Shown: positions 46,236 to 54,178 of the stretch, in pieces | How the letters are laid out: each line of letters begins with the position of its first letter | Numbering within the stretch: position 1 is the stretch's first letter | DNA from: Pseudomonas viridiflava | GTDB taxonomy: Bacteria > Pseudomonadota > Gammaproteobacteria > Pseudomonadales > Pseudomonadaceae | Reading direction: 5' to 3' | Assembly: GCF_900589395.1 (NCBI RefSeq) | Contig: NZ_UUIS01000019.1 | Span: forward strand, 94,421-158,420 | DNA length: 64,000 bases | Made by a program: the position numbers and the translations under genes | The notes under the pieces: generated by a model | Seen by the model: only the letters and a program-made list of their open reading frames with translations | What the model was told of the DNA's origin: nothing | Database searches by the model: none

Positions 46236-46601
46236 CTAGTACTCACCACCTAACCATTCAATATCTGCAGCATCAGCTTCAACTGTATAAAACAGTCGCC
46301 AATCATCTTTTAACTGAAAATCCTCAAGTGTGGCCGTGTGCGCATTATTCCAAACTTCATCTTTGATCTCATCTGGCACAGGCCCATCCTCAACCCCAAT
46401 CGCCCGATATCTCTCCAACTCACGTATCTCATGCGTGTAATAGCGCTTGTCGATATCTGTCAACTCTCCCGCCAGAATCTTTTCAAGCCGCCCGATCATC
46501 ACATCGTTCGCAGCCGAGTAATCCAGACGCCCGGTATACAATTTCACTTCCGCGCCCAGACGCTGGAATGGCCGCTGACCATCGGCATACTCGAACGCCA
46601 T
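46236..46601 (-). CDS. Orphan toxin module D with chimeric N-terminus
   Basis: A 121-aa frame. The first 18 or so codons (MAFEYADGQRPFQRLGA) are antisense to the truncated second allA. From KLYTGRLDYSAANDVM onward it matches the toxin-type domain: LEKILAGEL, TDIDKRYYTHEIRELERYRAIG, VWNNAHTATLEDFQLKDD. It therefore lost its own 5' end in a recombination with allA sequence. No convincing ribosome site is seen before the ATG. Whether it is expressed is uncertain. Confidence 0.65.
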   Translation of the reverse strand: MAFEYADGQRPFQRLGAEVKLYTGRLDYSAANDVMIGRLEKILAGELTDIDKRYYTHEIRELERYRAIGVEDGPVPDEIKDEVWNNAHTATLEDFQLKDDWRLFYTVEADAADIEWLGGEY

Positions 46602-46888
46602 CCACTGGGCAGCCAGGCGTTTATCCGCTGCTGGGTAATCGTTTTCTGACTGTGGTGGCGCCTGCGGGTGATGAGCCGGAGCCTGCGTTGATTCGCGCCT
46701 TTGTGACCGATGGCAAACAAGGCATCAACTACCATCGCGGCGTCTGGCATCACCCGGTGCTGAGCCTGAAAGCGCAGGATGATTTTCTCGTGGTGGATCG
46801 CAGTGGTGAGGGGAATAACTGCGATGAGTTTTTCTTTGAAGAGGAGCATTGGCAGGTGTTGGAGCCTGATTTGCATTTTCGTGCTTGA
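46548..46888 (+). pseudogene. Truncated, frameshifted second allA
   Basis: It begins abruptly at FRAQTLEWPLTIGILERHPLGSQAFI. A single-base loss (ATCC-GCTGCTGGG instead of ATCCCGCTGCTGGG) then shifts the frame, which continues as LGNRFLTVVAPAGDEPEPALIRAFVTDGKQGINYHRGVWHHPVL...NNCDEFFFEEEHW. It is about 100 residues of a 168-aa enzyme, diverged from the intact allA at 37204, so it is probably not a recent copy. Confidence 0.9.
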
Positions 46889-47505
46889 GGGCCTTGGTGG
46901 GCCGTAATGCTCACCAAGGCATGACCTGCTTGGCTCATCAATGTGGGCGCCTTCCAAATCGGGCCTTTTTCGGATATTGAGCAACCTTTCTCCAACAAAA
47001 CACCGCTATCGATCAATCGTTGATAGACGCTCATCAACTCGCCACTCAATACCACTTCGGATCGGTAAAGGCTGTAGTTTCGGTCAATATCCGGATAGTT
47101 GAATTCAAGGGCAAGAATGGCCAGAGCGTCATCCAGCGGCTGATCCCTGATGAGTGTTTTCACATCCAGGGATGCCAGACCCTGCCTTTGCAGTACCTCC
47201 TCAACCTGCCGTTCAAAGGCAGCAAGCGCGTCAGTCGTATAGAGCAGAGTCGAATCATCCTGAAACCTGAAGTCCTCAAGCGTGGCAACGTACAGGTTGT
47301 TCCACATGCCCCTTGAAATCGCTTGCGCCGTCACTTCATCGCCGATGCCAACACCCCGGTACCTTTCCAGATTGCGCAGGGTAAAGGCGTAGTAGCGCTT
47401 GTCGGTGTCCGTTGCCTCCAGGCCTCCCGCCAGGATCTGCTCCAGCCGCTCGATCATGACTGCGTTGGCGGCTGAGGAACTGAAATACCCAGCGTGCGAT
47501 TTCAT
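46750..47505 (-). CDS. Orphan module C: toxin-type domain fused to partner domain, with read-through tail
   Basis: It starts at ATG 47505 with GGAG 7 bp upstream. Residues 1-105 are the toxin-type domain starting exactly at MKSHAGYFSSSAANAVMIERL. Residues 125-195 are the partner domain (VLSGELMSVYQRLIDSGVLLEKG, KGPIWKAP). Where related fusion F stops, this frame runs on for about 50 codons antisense to the allA relic, so its natural stop was lost. The first 86 residues are nearly identical to module F. Of the displaced modules it has the best translation start. Confidence 0.72.
   Translation of the reverse strand: MKSHAGYFSSSAANAVMIERLEQILAGGLEATDTDKRYYAFTLRNLERYRGVGIGDEVTAQAISRGMWNNLYVATLEDFRFQDDSTLLYTTDALAAFERQVEEVLQRQGLASLDVKTLIRDQPLDDALAILALEFNYPDIDRNYSLYRSEVVLSGELMSVYQRLIDSGVLLEKGCSISEKGPIWKAPTLMSQAGHALVSITAHQGPQARKCKSGSNTCQCSSSKKNSSQLFPSPLRSTTRKSSCAFRLSTG
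46891..46920. terminator. Hairpin between the allA relic and module C
   Basis: GCCTTGGTG/CACCAAGGC, a 9-bp perfect stem with a 12-nt loop, 3 bp after the relic's stop codon. It has no T-run on either strand, so terminator activity is uncertain. It lies inside the extended frame of module C. Confidence 0.4.
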
Positions 47506-47775
47506 GAAGCTACTCCTTGAGTCAATATATTCATTGTCATGAGTCAGAGCAGGTTATAAACCCTGCTCACCGGCATGAAACATTGACTACCGCCTCACTT
47601 CATACAAGCGTCTGTGGCGGATCAAGCCTGTAGACCATCACACGGTGGACTCTAGGAGTTTTCATACAGCTTCGAACATAACCACTTACACCATCCGCTC
47701 CAGCCAGAGTGCACCTCAACATATAACACTGATGAAAATACGCCCACCAAGGCTTTAAAAACAACCTAGCGACAA

Positions 47776-48048
47776 TTACTCCTCAATAAAATTATCGTAT
47801 TTCCCTTCAGTCACGAAAGCAGGCGCCTTCCAGTTAGGGCCTTTCGCCGAGTGCCAACTTCCACTACTAGCAAGAACCCCCTCATTGACAAGACGCTGAA
47901 AAACAGAAAAGAGCTCACCACTCAACACAACTTCCTTTCTATAATGGCCATACATCATATCAAGCCGCGGGATACCCATATTTAGAGCAAACACCGTTAA
48001 CACGTCCTCCACAGATTCATTACGCACAATTTCCTCTACCACCCTCAT
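47776..48048 (-). CDS. Orphan partner (putative immunity) protein B
   Basis: A 90-aa protein closely related to the partner at 48720: NESVEDVLTVFALNMGIP, YRKEVVLSGELFSVFQRLV, GVLASSGSWHSAKGPNWKAPAFVTEGKYDN. Its ATG overlaps the stop of toxin module B (ATGA), implying coupled translation. The 270 bp that follow it downstream, up to module C, contain no gene but share a short segment (CTCACCG-CATGAAA) with the region upstream of module F. Confidence 0.75.
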   Translation of the reverse strand: MRVVEEIVRNESVEDVLTVFALNMGIPRLDMMYGHYRKEVVLSGELFSVFQRLVNEGVLASSGSWHSAKGPNWKAPAFVTEGKYDNFIEE

Positions 48049-48551
48049 CTCATACTCCTCATATATTCCATATGTTCTCTTTCCTGCTGCGCCTTGTCGG
48101 CTTCCAAAGCATCAGCCGTATAGAGCAAGTCGGACTCTTTCAGCTGAAAGTCTTCAAGTGTAGCGGTATGAGCATTATTCCAAACCTCGGTTTTTATTTC
48201 ATCTGGCACAGGCCCATCCTCAACCCCAATCGCCCGATATCTCTCCAACTCACGTATCTCATGCGTGTAATAGCGCTTGTCGATATCTGTCATCGTCAAC
48301 TCTCCCGCCAGAATTTTCTCAAGCCGCCCGATCATCACATCGTTCGCAGCCGAGTAATCCAGACGCCCGGTATGCAATTTCACCAAGGCGATGCCGGCCT
48401 GCGTGATCACAGCATCCTGCCATCTTAAATTGAGCGTTGGCCCTCCTGCTTTATTCGGATTATAGAGCCGATCACTATAGAAGCCCCTTACCGTCGCCCC
48501 CGGATACGGACTATTGAACACCGTAAACAACAGCGACAGCCCGCAGCCCAC
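48045..48551 (-). CDS. Orphan toxin module B (partial pyocin domain plus C-terminal domain)
   Basis: A 168-aa frame, GTG start at 48551 or later. It begins at the same point in the pyocin-type domain (GLSLLFTVFNSPYPGAT) as decayed module E, then has YNPNKAGGPTLNLRW and the full C-terminal domain: KLHTGRLDYSAANDVMIGRLEKIL, TDIDKRYYTHEIRELERYRAIG, VWNNAHTATLEDFQL, LLYTADALEAD. The receptor/translocation part of the parent is absent, so it is a displaced 3' end. Coupled to partner B by a 4-bp overlap. Confidence 0.72.
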   Translation of the reverse strand: MGCGLSLLFTVFNSPYPGATVRGFYSDRLYNPNKAGGPTLNLRWQDAVITQAGIALVKLHTGRLDYSAANDVMIGRLEKILAGELTMTDIDKRYYTHEIRELERYRAIGVEDGPVPDEIKTEVWNNAHTATLEDFQLKESDLLYTADALEADKAQQEREHMEYMRSMR

Positions 48552-48775
48552 TATTTATATCGGCGTAGGACCTTTCAATCAGGCGGTCCGGACAGGTGGC
48601 GTAAGGCGAAGGCAAAAGACGCGTAGGACGATGCCTACACAGCGGGGCTGCCTGCGGGGAATTGGCAAGTACTCAGTCCTGGCTGGACGACCTTACCAAC
48701 CCCTGAGCTGGCTTAAGATTTATGAAGCATCATTCTTGACATAATCATCGTACTTGCCTTCGCTTACAAAGGCAG
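48516..48775. repeat. 260-bp direct repeat, right copy
   Basis: The counterpart of 44696-44954. It joins the start of toxin module B to the 3' end of partner A. A shorter piece of the same sequence (GGACCTTTCAATCAGGCG, about 51428-51446) recurs upstream of the full-length gene. Confidence 0.85.
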
Positions 48776-49001
48776 GCTCTTTCCAATTCGGACCTTTGGC
48801 TGCATGCCAGCTACCACTGCTGGCCAGTACGCCTCCCTTCACAAGCTGCGCATAAACATAAAACAACTCGCCACTCAGCACAGCCTCCTTACGATACTTA
48901 CCATAGATCATGTCTATAGAAGGCATACCAAACCTTAACGCTATAACAGCGAGAACGTCCTCAATAGACTCATTCTTTACAATCTGTTCCATTACGTTCA
49001 T
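48720..49001 (-). CDS. Partner (putative immunity) protein A of the full-length pyocin-like protein
   Basis: A 93-aa protein starting MNVMEQIVKNESIEDVLAVIALRFGMP, with YRKEAVLSGELFYVYAQLVKGGVLASSGSW and KGPNWKEPAFVSEGKYD. ATG 49001 has GAGG 6 bp upstream; a GTG at 49013 overlapping the toxin stop is an alternative. It is located 8 bp after the toxin gene, the position of immunity genes in colicin/pyocin loci. I do not recognise the family, and the immunity role is inferred. Confidence 0.75.
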   Translation of the reverse strand: MNVMEQIVKNESIEDVLAVIALRFGMPSIDMIYGKYRKEAVLSGELFYVYAQLVKGGVLASSGSWHAAKGPNWKEPAFVSEGKYDDYVKNDAS

Positions 49002-49009
49002 TTCATGCC

Positions 49010-51112
49010 TCACAAATAATTTTGATATTCACGTTGCTCTTGCTCGGCAAATGCCTCCTGGGCTTCCTGGTCATACAGCAAGTCAGAGTCATCGTTCAAC
49101 TGAAAATCCTCCAGCGTCGCCGTATGTGCATTGTTCCAAACCTCATCTTTAATCTCGTCTGGCACCGGTCCATCATGGAGACCGATCGCTCGATACCGCT
49201 CCAACTCACGTATCTCATGGGTGTAATAACGCTTATCGGTGTCTGTCATCTGCAACTCACCCTTTAAGATTTTTTCCAGCCGCGCAATCATCACGTCGTT
49301 TGCGGCTGAATAATCCAGACGCCCAGTATGTAACTTCACGAGCGCAATACCCTCCTGAGTGAGCACCGCATCCACCCAGCTCAAACTCAATATCGGCCCA
49401 CCTGCTTTCTTAGGATTGTAGTACCGACCACTGTAGATACCCTTGAAAGTCGCCCCCGGATACGGACTGTTGAACACCGTAAACAACGGCGGCAGCCCGG
49501 AATCAGCCGGAAACACCGTAATCAGACCTTGCAGGCCGGGTGGTGCTACCGGGAGCGGCGTAATCGCCGGCTCGACAGGAGAAAGCGGCCTGCCGATGTA
49601 GGGCGCTTCTGACAGAGGCGACCCTGGCAATGCAGTGGAGCTGTCGATCGGGGGCGCGATGGGCGTCCAGATCAAGGTGGCGCCAGGGTTGCCGGGAAAC
49701 GCGACACTCCAGGTTTTGTTGCGCTCATTAAAAGTGGCGCTGCGCACCTCGACGGGTGCTGCGGCCGTGACGTCGGATGCCGCCAATTCGATGCTGCCGA
49801 TTATCGTGTTGCTACCCAGCAGGCTGGCCCAGCCGGGCACATTGACCGAGCCACCTTGTGCGGCAATCTCCGACAGCTGCGGGGCGTCCTGAGGCACAAC
49901 CTCAGCGGCCGGGATACTGGCCGAGAAGAACTCGCCAAAGTCCTGGAATGTCGTGCGCAGCGACTCCAGCGCTCTGTAGGCCTGCCTGACAAGGTCATTA
50001 CCAAGCTCGTCTGCCGACCGGCCAAATCCTTCGATGGCCTTGATCAGTGAGTTTGCTGCCCGCACAGCCGCAGCCCTGGCGGGCGGAGAATTGATTAGTG
50101 CAGAAACCAGAGGACGTACGATCCTTGCTGGATGAGGCACCGAGGACAGCGATGCCTCGTGGGCGGCCTCAATGGCCTCCACAAGACGCTCGTGCCTGAG
50201 ACGCAGCGCTTGCTGTTCGGCAGCCTCTTGTTCAGCCAGACGTCGGGCCTGTTCTTGCGCTTCCCTTTGCTCGGCGAGATGCCGGGCCTGTTCTTGCGCT
50301 TCCCTTTGCTCAGCAAGACGTCGGGCTTGTTCTTGCGCTTCCCTTTGCTCGGCGAGATGCCGGGCCTGTTCTTCCGCTTCCCTTTGCTCAGCGAGACGTC
50401 GGGCTTGTTCTTCCGCTTCCCTTTGCTCGGCAAGACGTCGGGCTTGTTCTTGCGCTTCCCTTTGCTCGGCGAGATGCCGGGCATGGGCCTCAGTCTCCCG
50501 CTGCGCAGCCCGTTGAAATTCATTGAATATCGTGTGAAGACGCTCTGCTTCAACCCTTACAACATGAGCAACTTTCGCCTGCACCTCTGCTAACAGGGCG
50601 GCCTGATAGGAAGCCTCCCAACGGTCAAGTGAGCGGGCGCGTATATCAACGGGCAGGTCTTTATAACGTGCATTGAAAGTGTCGATGAACTCCCTGAAGC
50701 CTTTGTTTAGAGGACTGTCACCAAAATAATCTTCAGATCGTCTTAGGGTGTCCAGGTACTCTGTTGTTTTTCTGTGCAGCAACGCATCGACCGCGTCTCG
50801 CTCAAGAGCGGCCCGGTCAAGCGATGAGGCATTGTCGGCCAGAACAATATTTCTTTTAACGGCTGTAATCTCTTCCGCAGCCTGATCCAGCCGGCTTCGT
50901 TCAAATGCGGCACGTGCCTGATGAAATTGGTATTTTTTAAATTCAAGACCCGCCAGATCTTTCGAGTTTCTGGACGGGTCGGGCATACCTCGAGGATCAT
51001 GCCCCCAACCTGCCCCGCCTCCTGGAGAGCCGAACGCACCGCGATACTCTGTTTCAGTTATATAGGTAGCCGGAATTTCCAACTGCCCCGGCGGATGTTT
51101 TTTGTGGCCCAT
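49010..51112 (-). CDS. S-type-pyocin-like polymorphic toxin
   Basis: A 700-aa protein. N-terminal region (1-60) has GGGAGWGHDPRG; helical segments run to about 210; a coiled coil of 13-residue repeats spans 213-303. A hydrophobic/alanine-rich helix (about 340-370) and an S-type pyocin-like domain (about 430-590: WASLLGSNTIIG, WSVAFPGNPGATLIWTPIAPP, FPADSGLPPLFTVFNSPYPGAT) follow. The C-terminal domain (592-700) holds KLHTGRLDYSAANDVM, RYYTHEIRELERYRAIG and VWNNAHTATLEDF. The ATG at 51112 has AAGGAG 6 bp upstream. The C-terminal domain is the likely toxic part; its activity is not known to me, though the RYY-x-HE and NAHTATLEDF spacing resembles tails of other contact-dependent toxins. No lysis gene is seen. 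Confidence 0.8.
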   Translation of the reverse strand: MGHKKHPPGQLEIPATYITETEYRGAFGSPGGGAGWGHDPRGMPDPSRNSKDLAGLEFKKYQFHQARAAFERSRLDQAAEEITAVKRNIVLADNASSLDRAALERDAVDALLHRKTTEYLDTLRRSEDYFGDSPLNKGFREFIDTFNARYKDLPVDIRARSLDRWEASYQAALLAEVQAKVAHVVRVEAERLHTIFNEFQRAAQRETEAHARHLAEQREAQEQARRLAEQREAEEQARRLAEQREAEEQARHLAEQREAQEQARRLAEQREAQEQARHLAEQREAQEQARRLAEQEAAEQQALRLRHERLVEAIEAAHEASLSSVPHPARIVRPLVSALINSPPARAAAVRAANSLIKAIEGFGRSADELGNDLVRQAYRALESLRTTFQDFGEFFSASIPAAEVVPQDAPQLSEIAAQGGSVNVPGWASLLGSNTIIGSIELAASDVTAAAPVEVRSATFNERNKTWSVAFPGNPGATLIWTPIAPPIDSSTALPGSPLSEAPYIGRPLSPVEPAITPLPVAPPGLQGLITVFPADSGLPPLFTVFNSPYPGATFKGIYSGRYYNPKKAGGPILSLSWVDAVLTQEGIALVKLHTGRLDYSAANDVMIARLEKILKGELQMTDTDKRYYTHEIRELERYRAIGLHDGPVPDEIKDEVWNNAHTATLEDFQLNDDSDLLYDQEAQEAFAEQEQREYQNYL
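50204..50476 (-). repeat. 39-bp tandem repeats encoding the coiled coil
   Basis: Six full copies of a 13-codon unit ((H/R)LAEQREA(Q/E)EQAR) and one degenerate copy. Units differ mainly by H/R and Q/E, so copy number can change in frame and alter the length of the rod. Confidence 0.9.
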
Positions 51113-51166
51113 GCAAAACTCCTTTTTTGTGCATGGCCACACCTTACAAAGTTTACATCGGCGCAA

Positions 51167-51183
51167 GGTAATACATAATTACC
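51167..51183 (-). promoter_or_regulatory. Palindrome overlapping a possible promoter of the pyocin-like gene
   Basis: GGTAAT-ACATA-ATTACC has perfect 6-bp arms and lies 55 bp upstream of the start. On the minus strand TTATGT inside it is 17 bp from TAAACT, a plausible -35/-10 pair. It may be a repressor site. No LexA box (CTGT-N8-ACAG) was found up to 51524, and that interval holds no gene. Confidence 0.45.
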
Positions 51184-51524
51184 GCCTGACTCCATTCCAA
51201 CCACCGCTTCGACCCATACAAATACACCCTTTTTTACTTGCAACATCCCCCTCAAACCATCAATCACACATTGACTGTTCCAGCACCCACCTGTAACGAT
51301 AAGAACACTAACGGCATGGCGACTTCGGCACAAACGGCAGGGTAGTTATTCAGCAATAACGCGTCCGCTCGGCAGGCCCGGTTATTGGTCTGGCCTTTGA
51401 TCGAGATGAAATAACCTGAATCGGCACAGGACCTTTCAATCAGGCGATGCGGGCAGATGGCGGTGCCGGGCTCGATGTGTTCGCACGCGAACCCGCTGTA
51501 CTACGTGGTCCCCAGCCATGCCAG

Positions 51525-52037
51525 CTAGGCGGCCGTACTGGGCGTGCCTAACCTGGGAATGTGGATCTTGTTGTCGCGTTCGAGCAGCTCGATGCGGCTG
51601 TTAATGTAAGTCGCAAAAGGGGGCGTCGTCATAGAGGGGTTATCTTTCATCGCCCTCAAGGCCTCAAACCAGCGTTGCGCCCAAGCCGTTGTAAATTCGA
51701 TGTAAGGATGCTGTGGGAACTTCGTGTACAGGCGAAGCCTGTAGCCGTCCACCTCGTGGTGAGTCCAGTCCCCGCTGTTCATACCCACCACATCCACCTG
51801 TCCCTTGCGAACCTGATGAATGTAAAGAACCGTGCCGTTCTTTAGGTCAATACCGAAGTATTGACCATCGCCTTCACGATAAAGCTCGTGAGCCGAATCA
51901 GGACTGAAAAGAGCGGGCGTGCTGATAGCGTCTTTCAAACTGCGCAGCCTGCGTTGGCGGGCTCGCATGCATACAATCAACACCAAAACGAGTACTGGCA
52001 CCGCAAGCCATAAAAGCGTCCAAAAAGTCAAAGTCAT
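51525..52037 (-). CDS. Membrane-anchored protein of unknown function
   Basis: A 170-aa protein with one N-terminal transmembrane helix (about 5-24) followed by RARQRR, indicating a cytoplasmic domain of some 140 residues. That domain is mostly beta with aromatic residues (GQYFGIDLKNGTVLYIHQ, YRLRLYTKFPQHPYIEF). I do not recognise the family. It lies just upstream of the toxin island on the same strand, but the 412-bp gap and different base composition give no evidence of a link. Confidence 0.65.
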   Translation of the reverse strand: MTLTFWTLLWLAVPVLVLVLIVCMRARQRRLRSLKDAISTPALFSPDSAHELYREGDGQYFGIDLKNGTVLYIHQVRKGQVDVVGMNSGDWTHHEVDGYRLRLYTKFPQHPYIEFTTAWAQRWFEALRAMKDNPSMTTPPFATYINSRIELLERDNKIHIPRLGTPSTAA

Positions 52038-52076
52038 GTACGCCTCTCTTCGACGCTTCTTTCATTAATGGCATTC

Positions 52077-52160
52077 AGGCTACCACCCGGGCATGTTGGC
52101 CGGTAGCCTGTTTTTCTCAACGGCTCAAACGCAAAAACCCGCCGAAGCGGGTTGTTTGCA
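52077..52160 (+). terminator. Two hairpins without an upstream plus-strand gene
   Basis: CAGGCTACC/GGTAGCCTG followed by TTTTTC (about 52077-52118), and AACCCGC/GCGGGTT with a CGAA loop followed by GTTTG (52133-52158). Both read as plus-strand terminators, yet the nearest genes are minus-strand. They may mark a lost gene. The remainder to 52464 is a gene-free leader of the chemoreceptor gene. Confidence 0.55.
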
Positions 52161-52464
52161 CATGACCATCCGACATCCTGTCAGTCGCCGTCCTGGCAAT
52201 GGTCGATCGTCCTTGATCACCGTAGCGCTTCCTTGGCTGCGGCTGTTGGATCCTATCTTATGAGTGTGCCTGGCGTACGCAAATGGCCGAATGCCGTCAG
52301 GGCGTGTAAGCCTTTGGCTATGGGACCAAAGTAGTAGCGTAACGACATGATAAATTTCGTGACCCATCGCTCAATTCTGGTCACGATAGGCCGACAGCCT
52401 TTGATGAGCACTCCGGGTTGTTCGGACTCACCTGCATAACAATAACAAACGAGGAGTCGATGCC

Positions 52465-54096
52465 ATGAGCATGCGCCATCTTTCCATCAGCCGGCGGTTA
52501 TGGCTGATTCTGGTTGTCTGTGTCCTGATGCTGTTCGTGCTGGCCGCCGCATTGCTCAAGCAGATTCATGACGACCTGTACCTGGCCAAGGCCCAGAAAA
52601 CCATGCACGTGGTGCAGACCGCCAGCGGCCTGCTCAATCACTATCACGGCCTGGAAACGGCCGGCACCCTCACCCGCGAGGCCGCCCAGCAACAGGCGCT
52701 GGCCGCGATTCGCGGGCTGCGCTATGACCAGAATGACTATTTCTGGATCAACGACCTGCGCCCGGTCATGGTCATGCACCCGATGAACGCCAAGCTCGAA
52801 GGCCAGGACCTGTCCGGCATCAAGGACCCGGACGGTTTTGCGCTGTTCAACGAAATCGTCAGCGTGGCCAAGCGCCAGGGCTCGGGCATCATCGATTACC
52901 GCTGGCCCAAGCCCGGCGCCAGCGAGCCGGTGCGCAAGACCTCCTACGTGCAGCTGTTCAGCCCCTGGGGCTGGATCATCGGCTCGGGGGTGTACGTCGA
53001 CGATGTCGCCGCCGAGTTCAAGGGTCAGGTCATCAAGGCGGTGCTGGTGTGCCTGGTGATCAGCGTGCTGATGGCCTTGCTGGTGATCCTGATCGTGCGC
53101 AGCATTGTCGTGCCATTGCGCGCTGCCGTGCAGGCGATGGCCAATGTCGCCAGTGGCGAAAGTGACCTGACCCGCACGCTGGAAACCCAGGGCAGCGACG
53201 AGATCACGCTGCTGAGCCAGCATTTCAATACCTTCATTGCCCAGTTGCGCCATGTGATCAACCAGCTGCAGCAGTCGGCCGTGGGCCTGGGCGAGGCGTC
53301 GAGGGAAATGGGCAGCAGCGCCGAGCAGGCCCAGGCCCGCAGCCAGCAACAGTCGCAGCAGATGGAACTGGTGGCCACGGCGGTCAACCAGGTGACCTAC
53401 GGCGTGCAGGACGTGGCGCGCAATGCTGAGCACGCCGCCAGCGAAATGCGCAATGCCGAGTCCGAGGCGCAGCAGGGGCTGGTCAATATCGACGGCAGCC
53501 TGCGCCAGATCCAGCATTTGTCCACCACCATCGACCAGGCCGTCGCCGTGATGCGCACCTTGTCGGACGAGAGCATCCAGATCGGTGGCGTGCTGGAAGT
53601 GATCAGCTCGATCGCCGAGCAAACCAACCTGCTGGCCCTCAATGCCGCCATCGAGGCGGCGCGGGCCGGTGAGCAAGGCCGCGGCTTTGCCGTGGTGGCC
53701 GACGAAGTGCGCCTGCTGGCCCAGCGCACGCAAAAATCCACCGCGCAGATCCAAGGCATGATCGAACGCCTGCAACACCACTCCAACGCGGCGGTCAAGG
53801 TCATCGGCGACAGCAGCCGTGCCTCGACCCTGACCTTGGAGCAGGCCAACCTGGCCGGCCAGAGCCTGACGTCGATCAGCCAGGCACTGCGCAACCTCAA
53901 CGGCCTGAACGCCTCGATTGCCAGCGCCACGCTGGAACAATCGCATGTGGTCGACGACATCAACCAGAACGTCACCCAGACCGCACAACTGTCGCAAGGC
54001 ACCGCGCTGGCCGCCGAGCAGTCCAGCGCCGCCAGTGTGAACCTGGCGCGCCTGAGCGAGCAGCTCAATGGCTGGCTCAAGCCGTTCAGGGTGTAA
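52465..54096 (+). CDS. Methyl-accepting chemotaxis protein with Cache-type sensor
   Basis: A 543-aa inner-membrane chemoreceptor. TM1 (about 10-32) and TM2 (about 190-212) flank a periplasmic single-Cache domain with [12 protein letters not shown] and [17 protein letters not shown], typical of sCache_2 sensors of small organic acids. A HAMP domain and the signalling hairpin [35 protein letters not shown] follow. The ligand cannot be named from sequence. It stands alone, as most pseudomonad receptors do. Confidence 0.93.
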   Translation: MSMRHLSISRRLWLILVVCVLMLFVLAAALLKQIHDDLYLAKAQKTMHVVQTASGLLNHYHGLETAGTLTREAAQQQALAAIRGLRYDQNDYFWINDLRPVMVMHPMNAKLEGQDLSGIKDPDGFALFNEIVSVAKRQGSGIIDYRWPKPGASEPVRKTSYVQLFSPWGWIIGSGVYVDDVAAEFKGQVIKAVLVCLVISVLMALLVILIVRSIVVPLRAAVQAMANVASGESDLTRTLETQGSDEITLLSQHFNTFIAQLRHVINQLQQSAVGLGEASREMGSSAEQAQARSQQQSQQMELVATAVNQVTYGVQDVARNAEHAASEMRNAESEAQQGLVNIDGSLRQIQHLSTTIDQAVAVMRTLSDESIQIGGVLEVISSIAEQTNLLALNAAIEAARAGEQGRGFAVVADEVRLLAQRTQKSTAQIQGMIERLQHHSNAAVKVIGDSSRASTLTLEQANLAGQSLTSISQALRNLNGLNASIASATLEQSHVVDDINQNVTQTAQLSQGTALAAEQSSAASVNLARLSEQLNGWLKPFRV

Positions 54097-54178
54097 ACGT
54101 CCCCATGGCAGAGGGTTGAACCTGATCGCGGTTTGATCCTCCAATGGCCATCGTTCGACTGGCTTGGGGTTTTTATCA

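Noticed and set aside
43399..51112. Prophage or tailocin interpretation of the island
   Set aside because: No structural phage genes, integrase, lysis cassette or attachment repeats are present; the genes are all toxin/partner modules plus an IS relic.
51480..51524. LexA-type box upstream of the pyocin-like gene (CTG...CAG)
   Set aside because: The spacing is 14 instead of 10 bases and it lies over 350 bp from the start codon.
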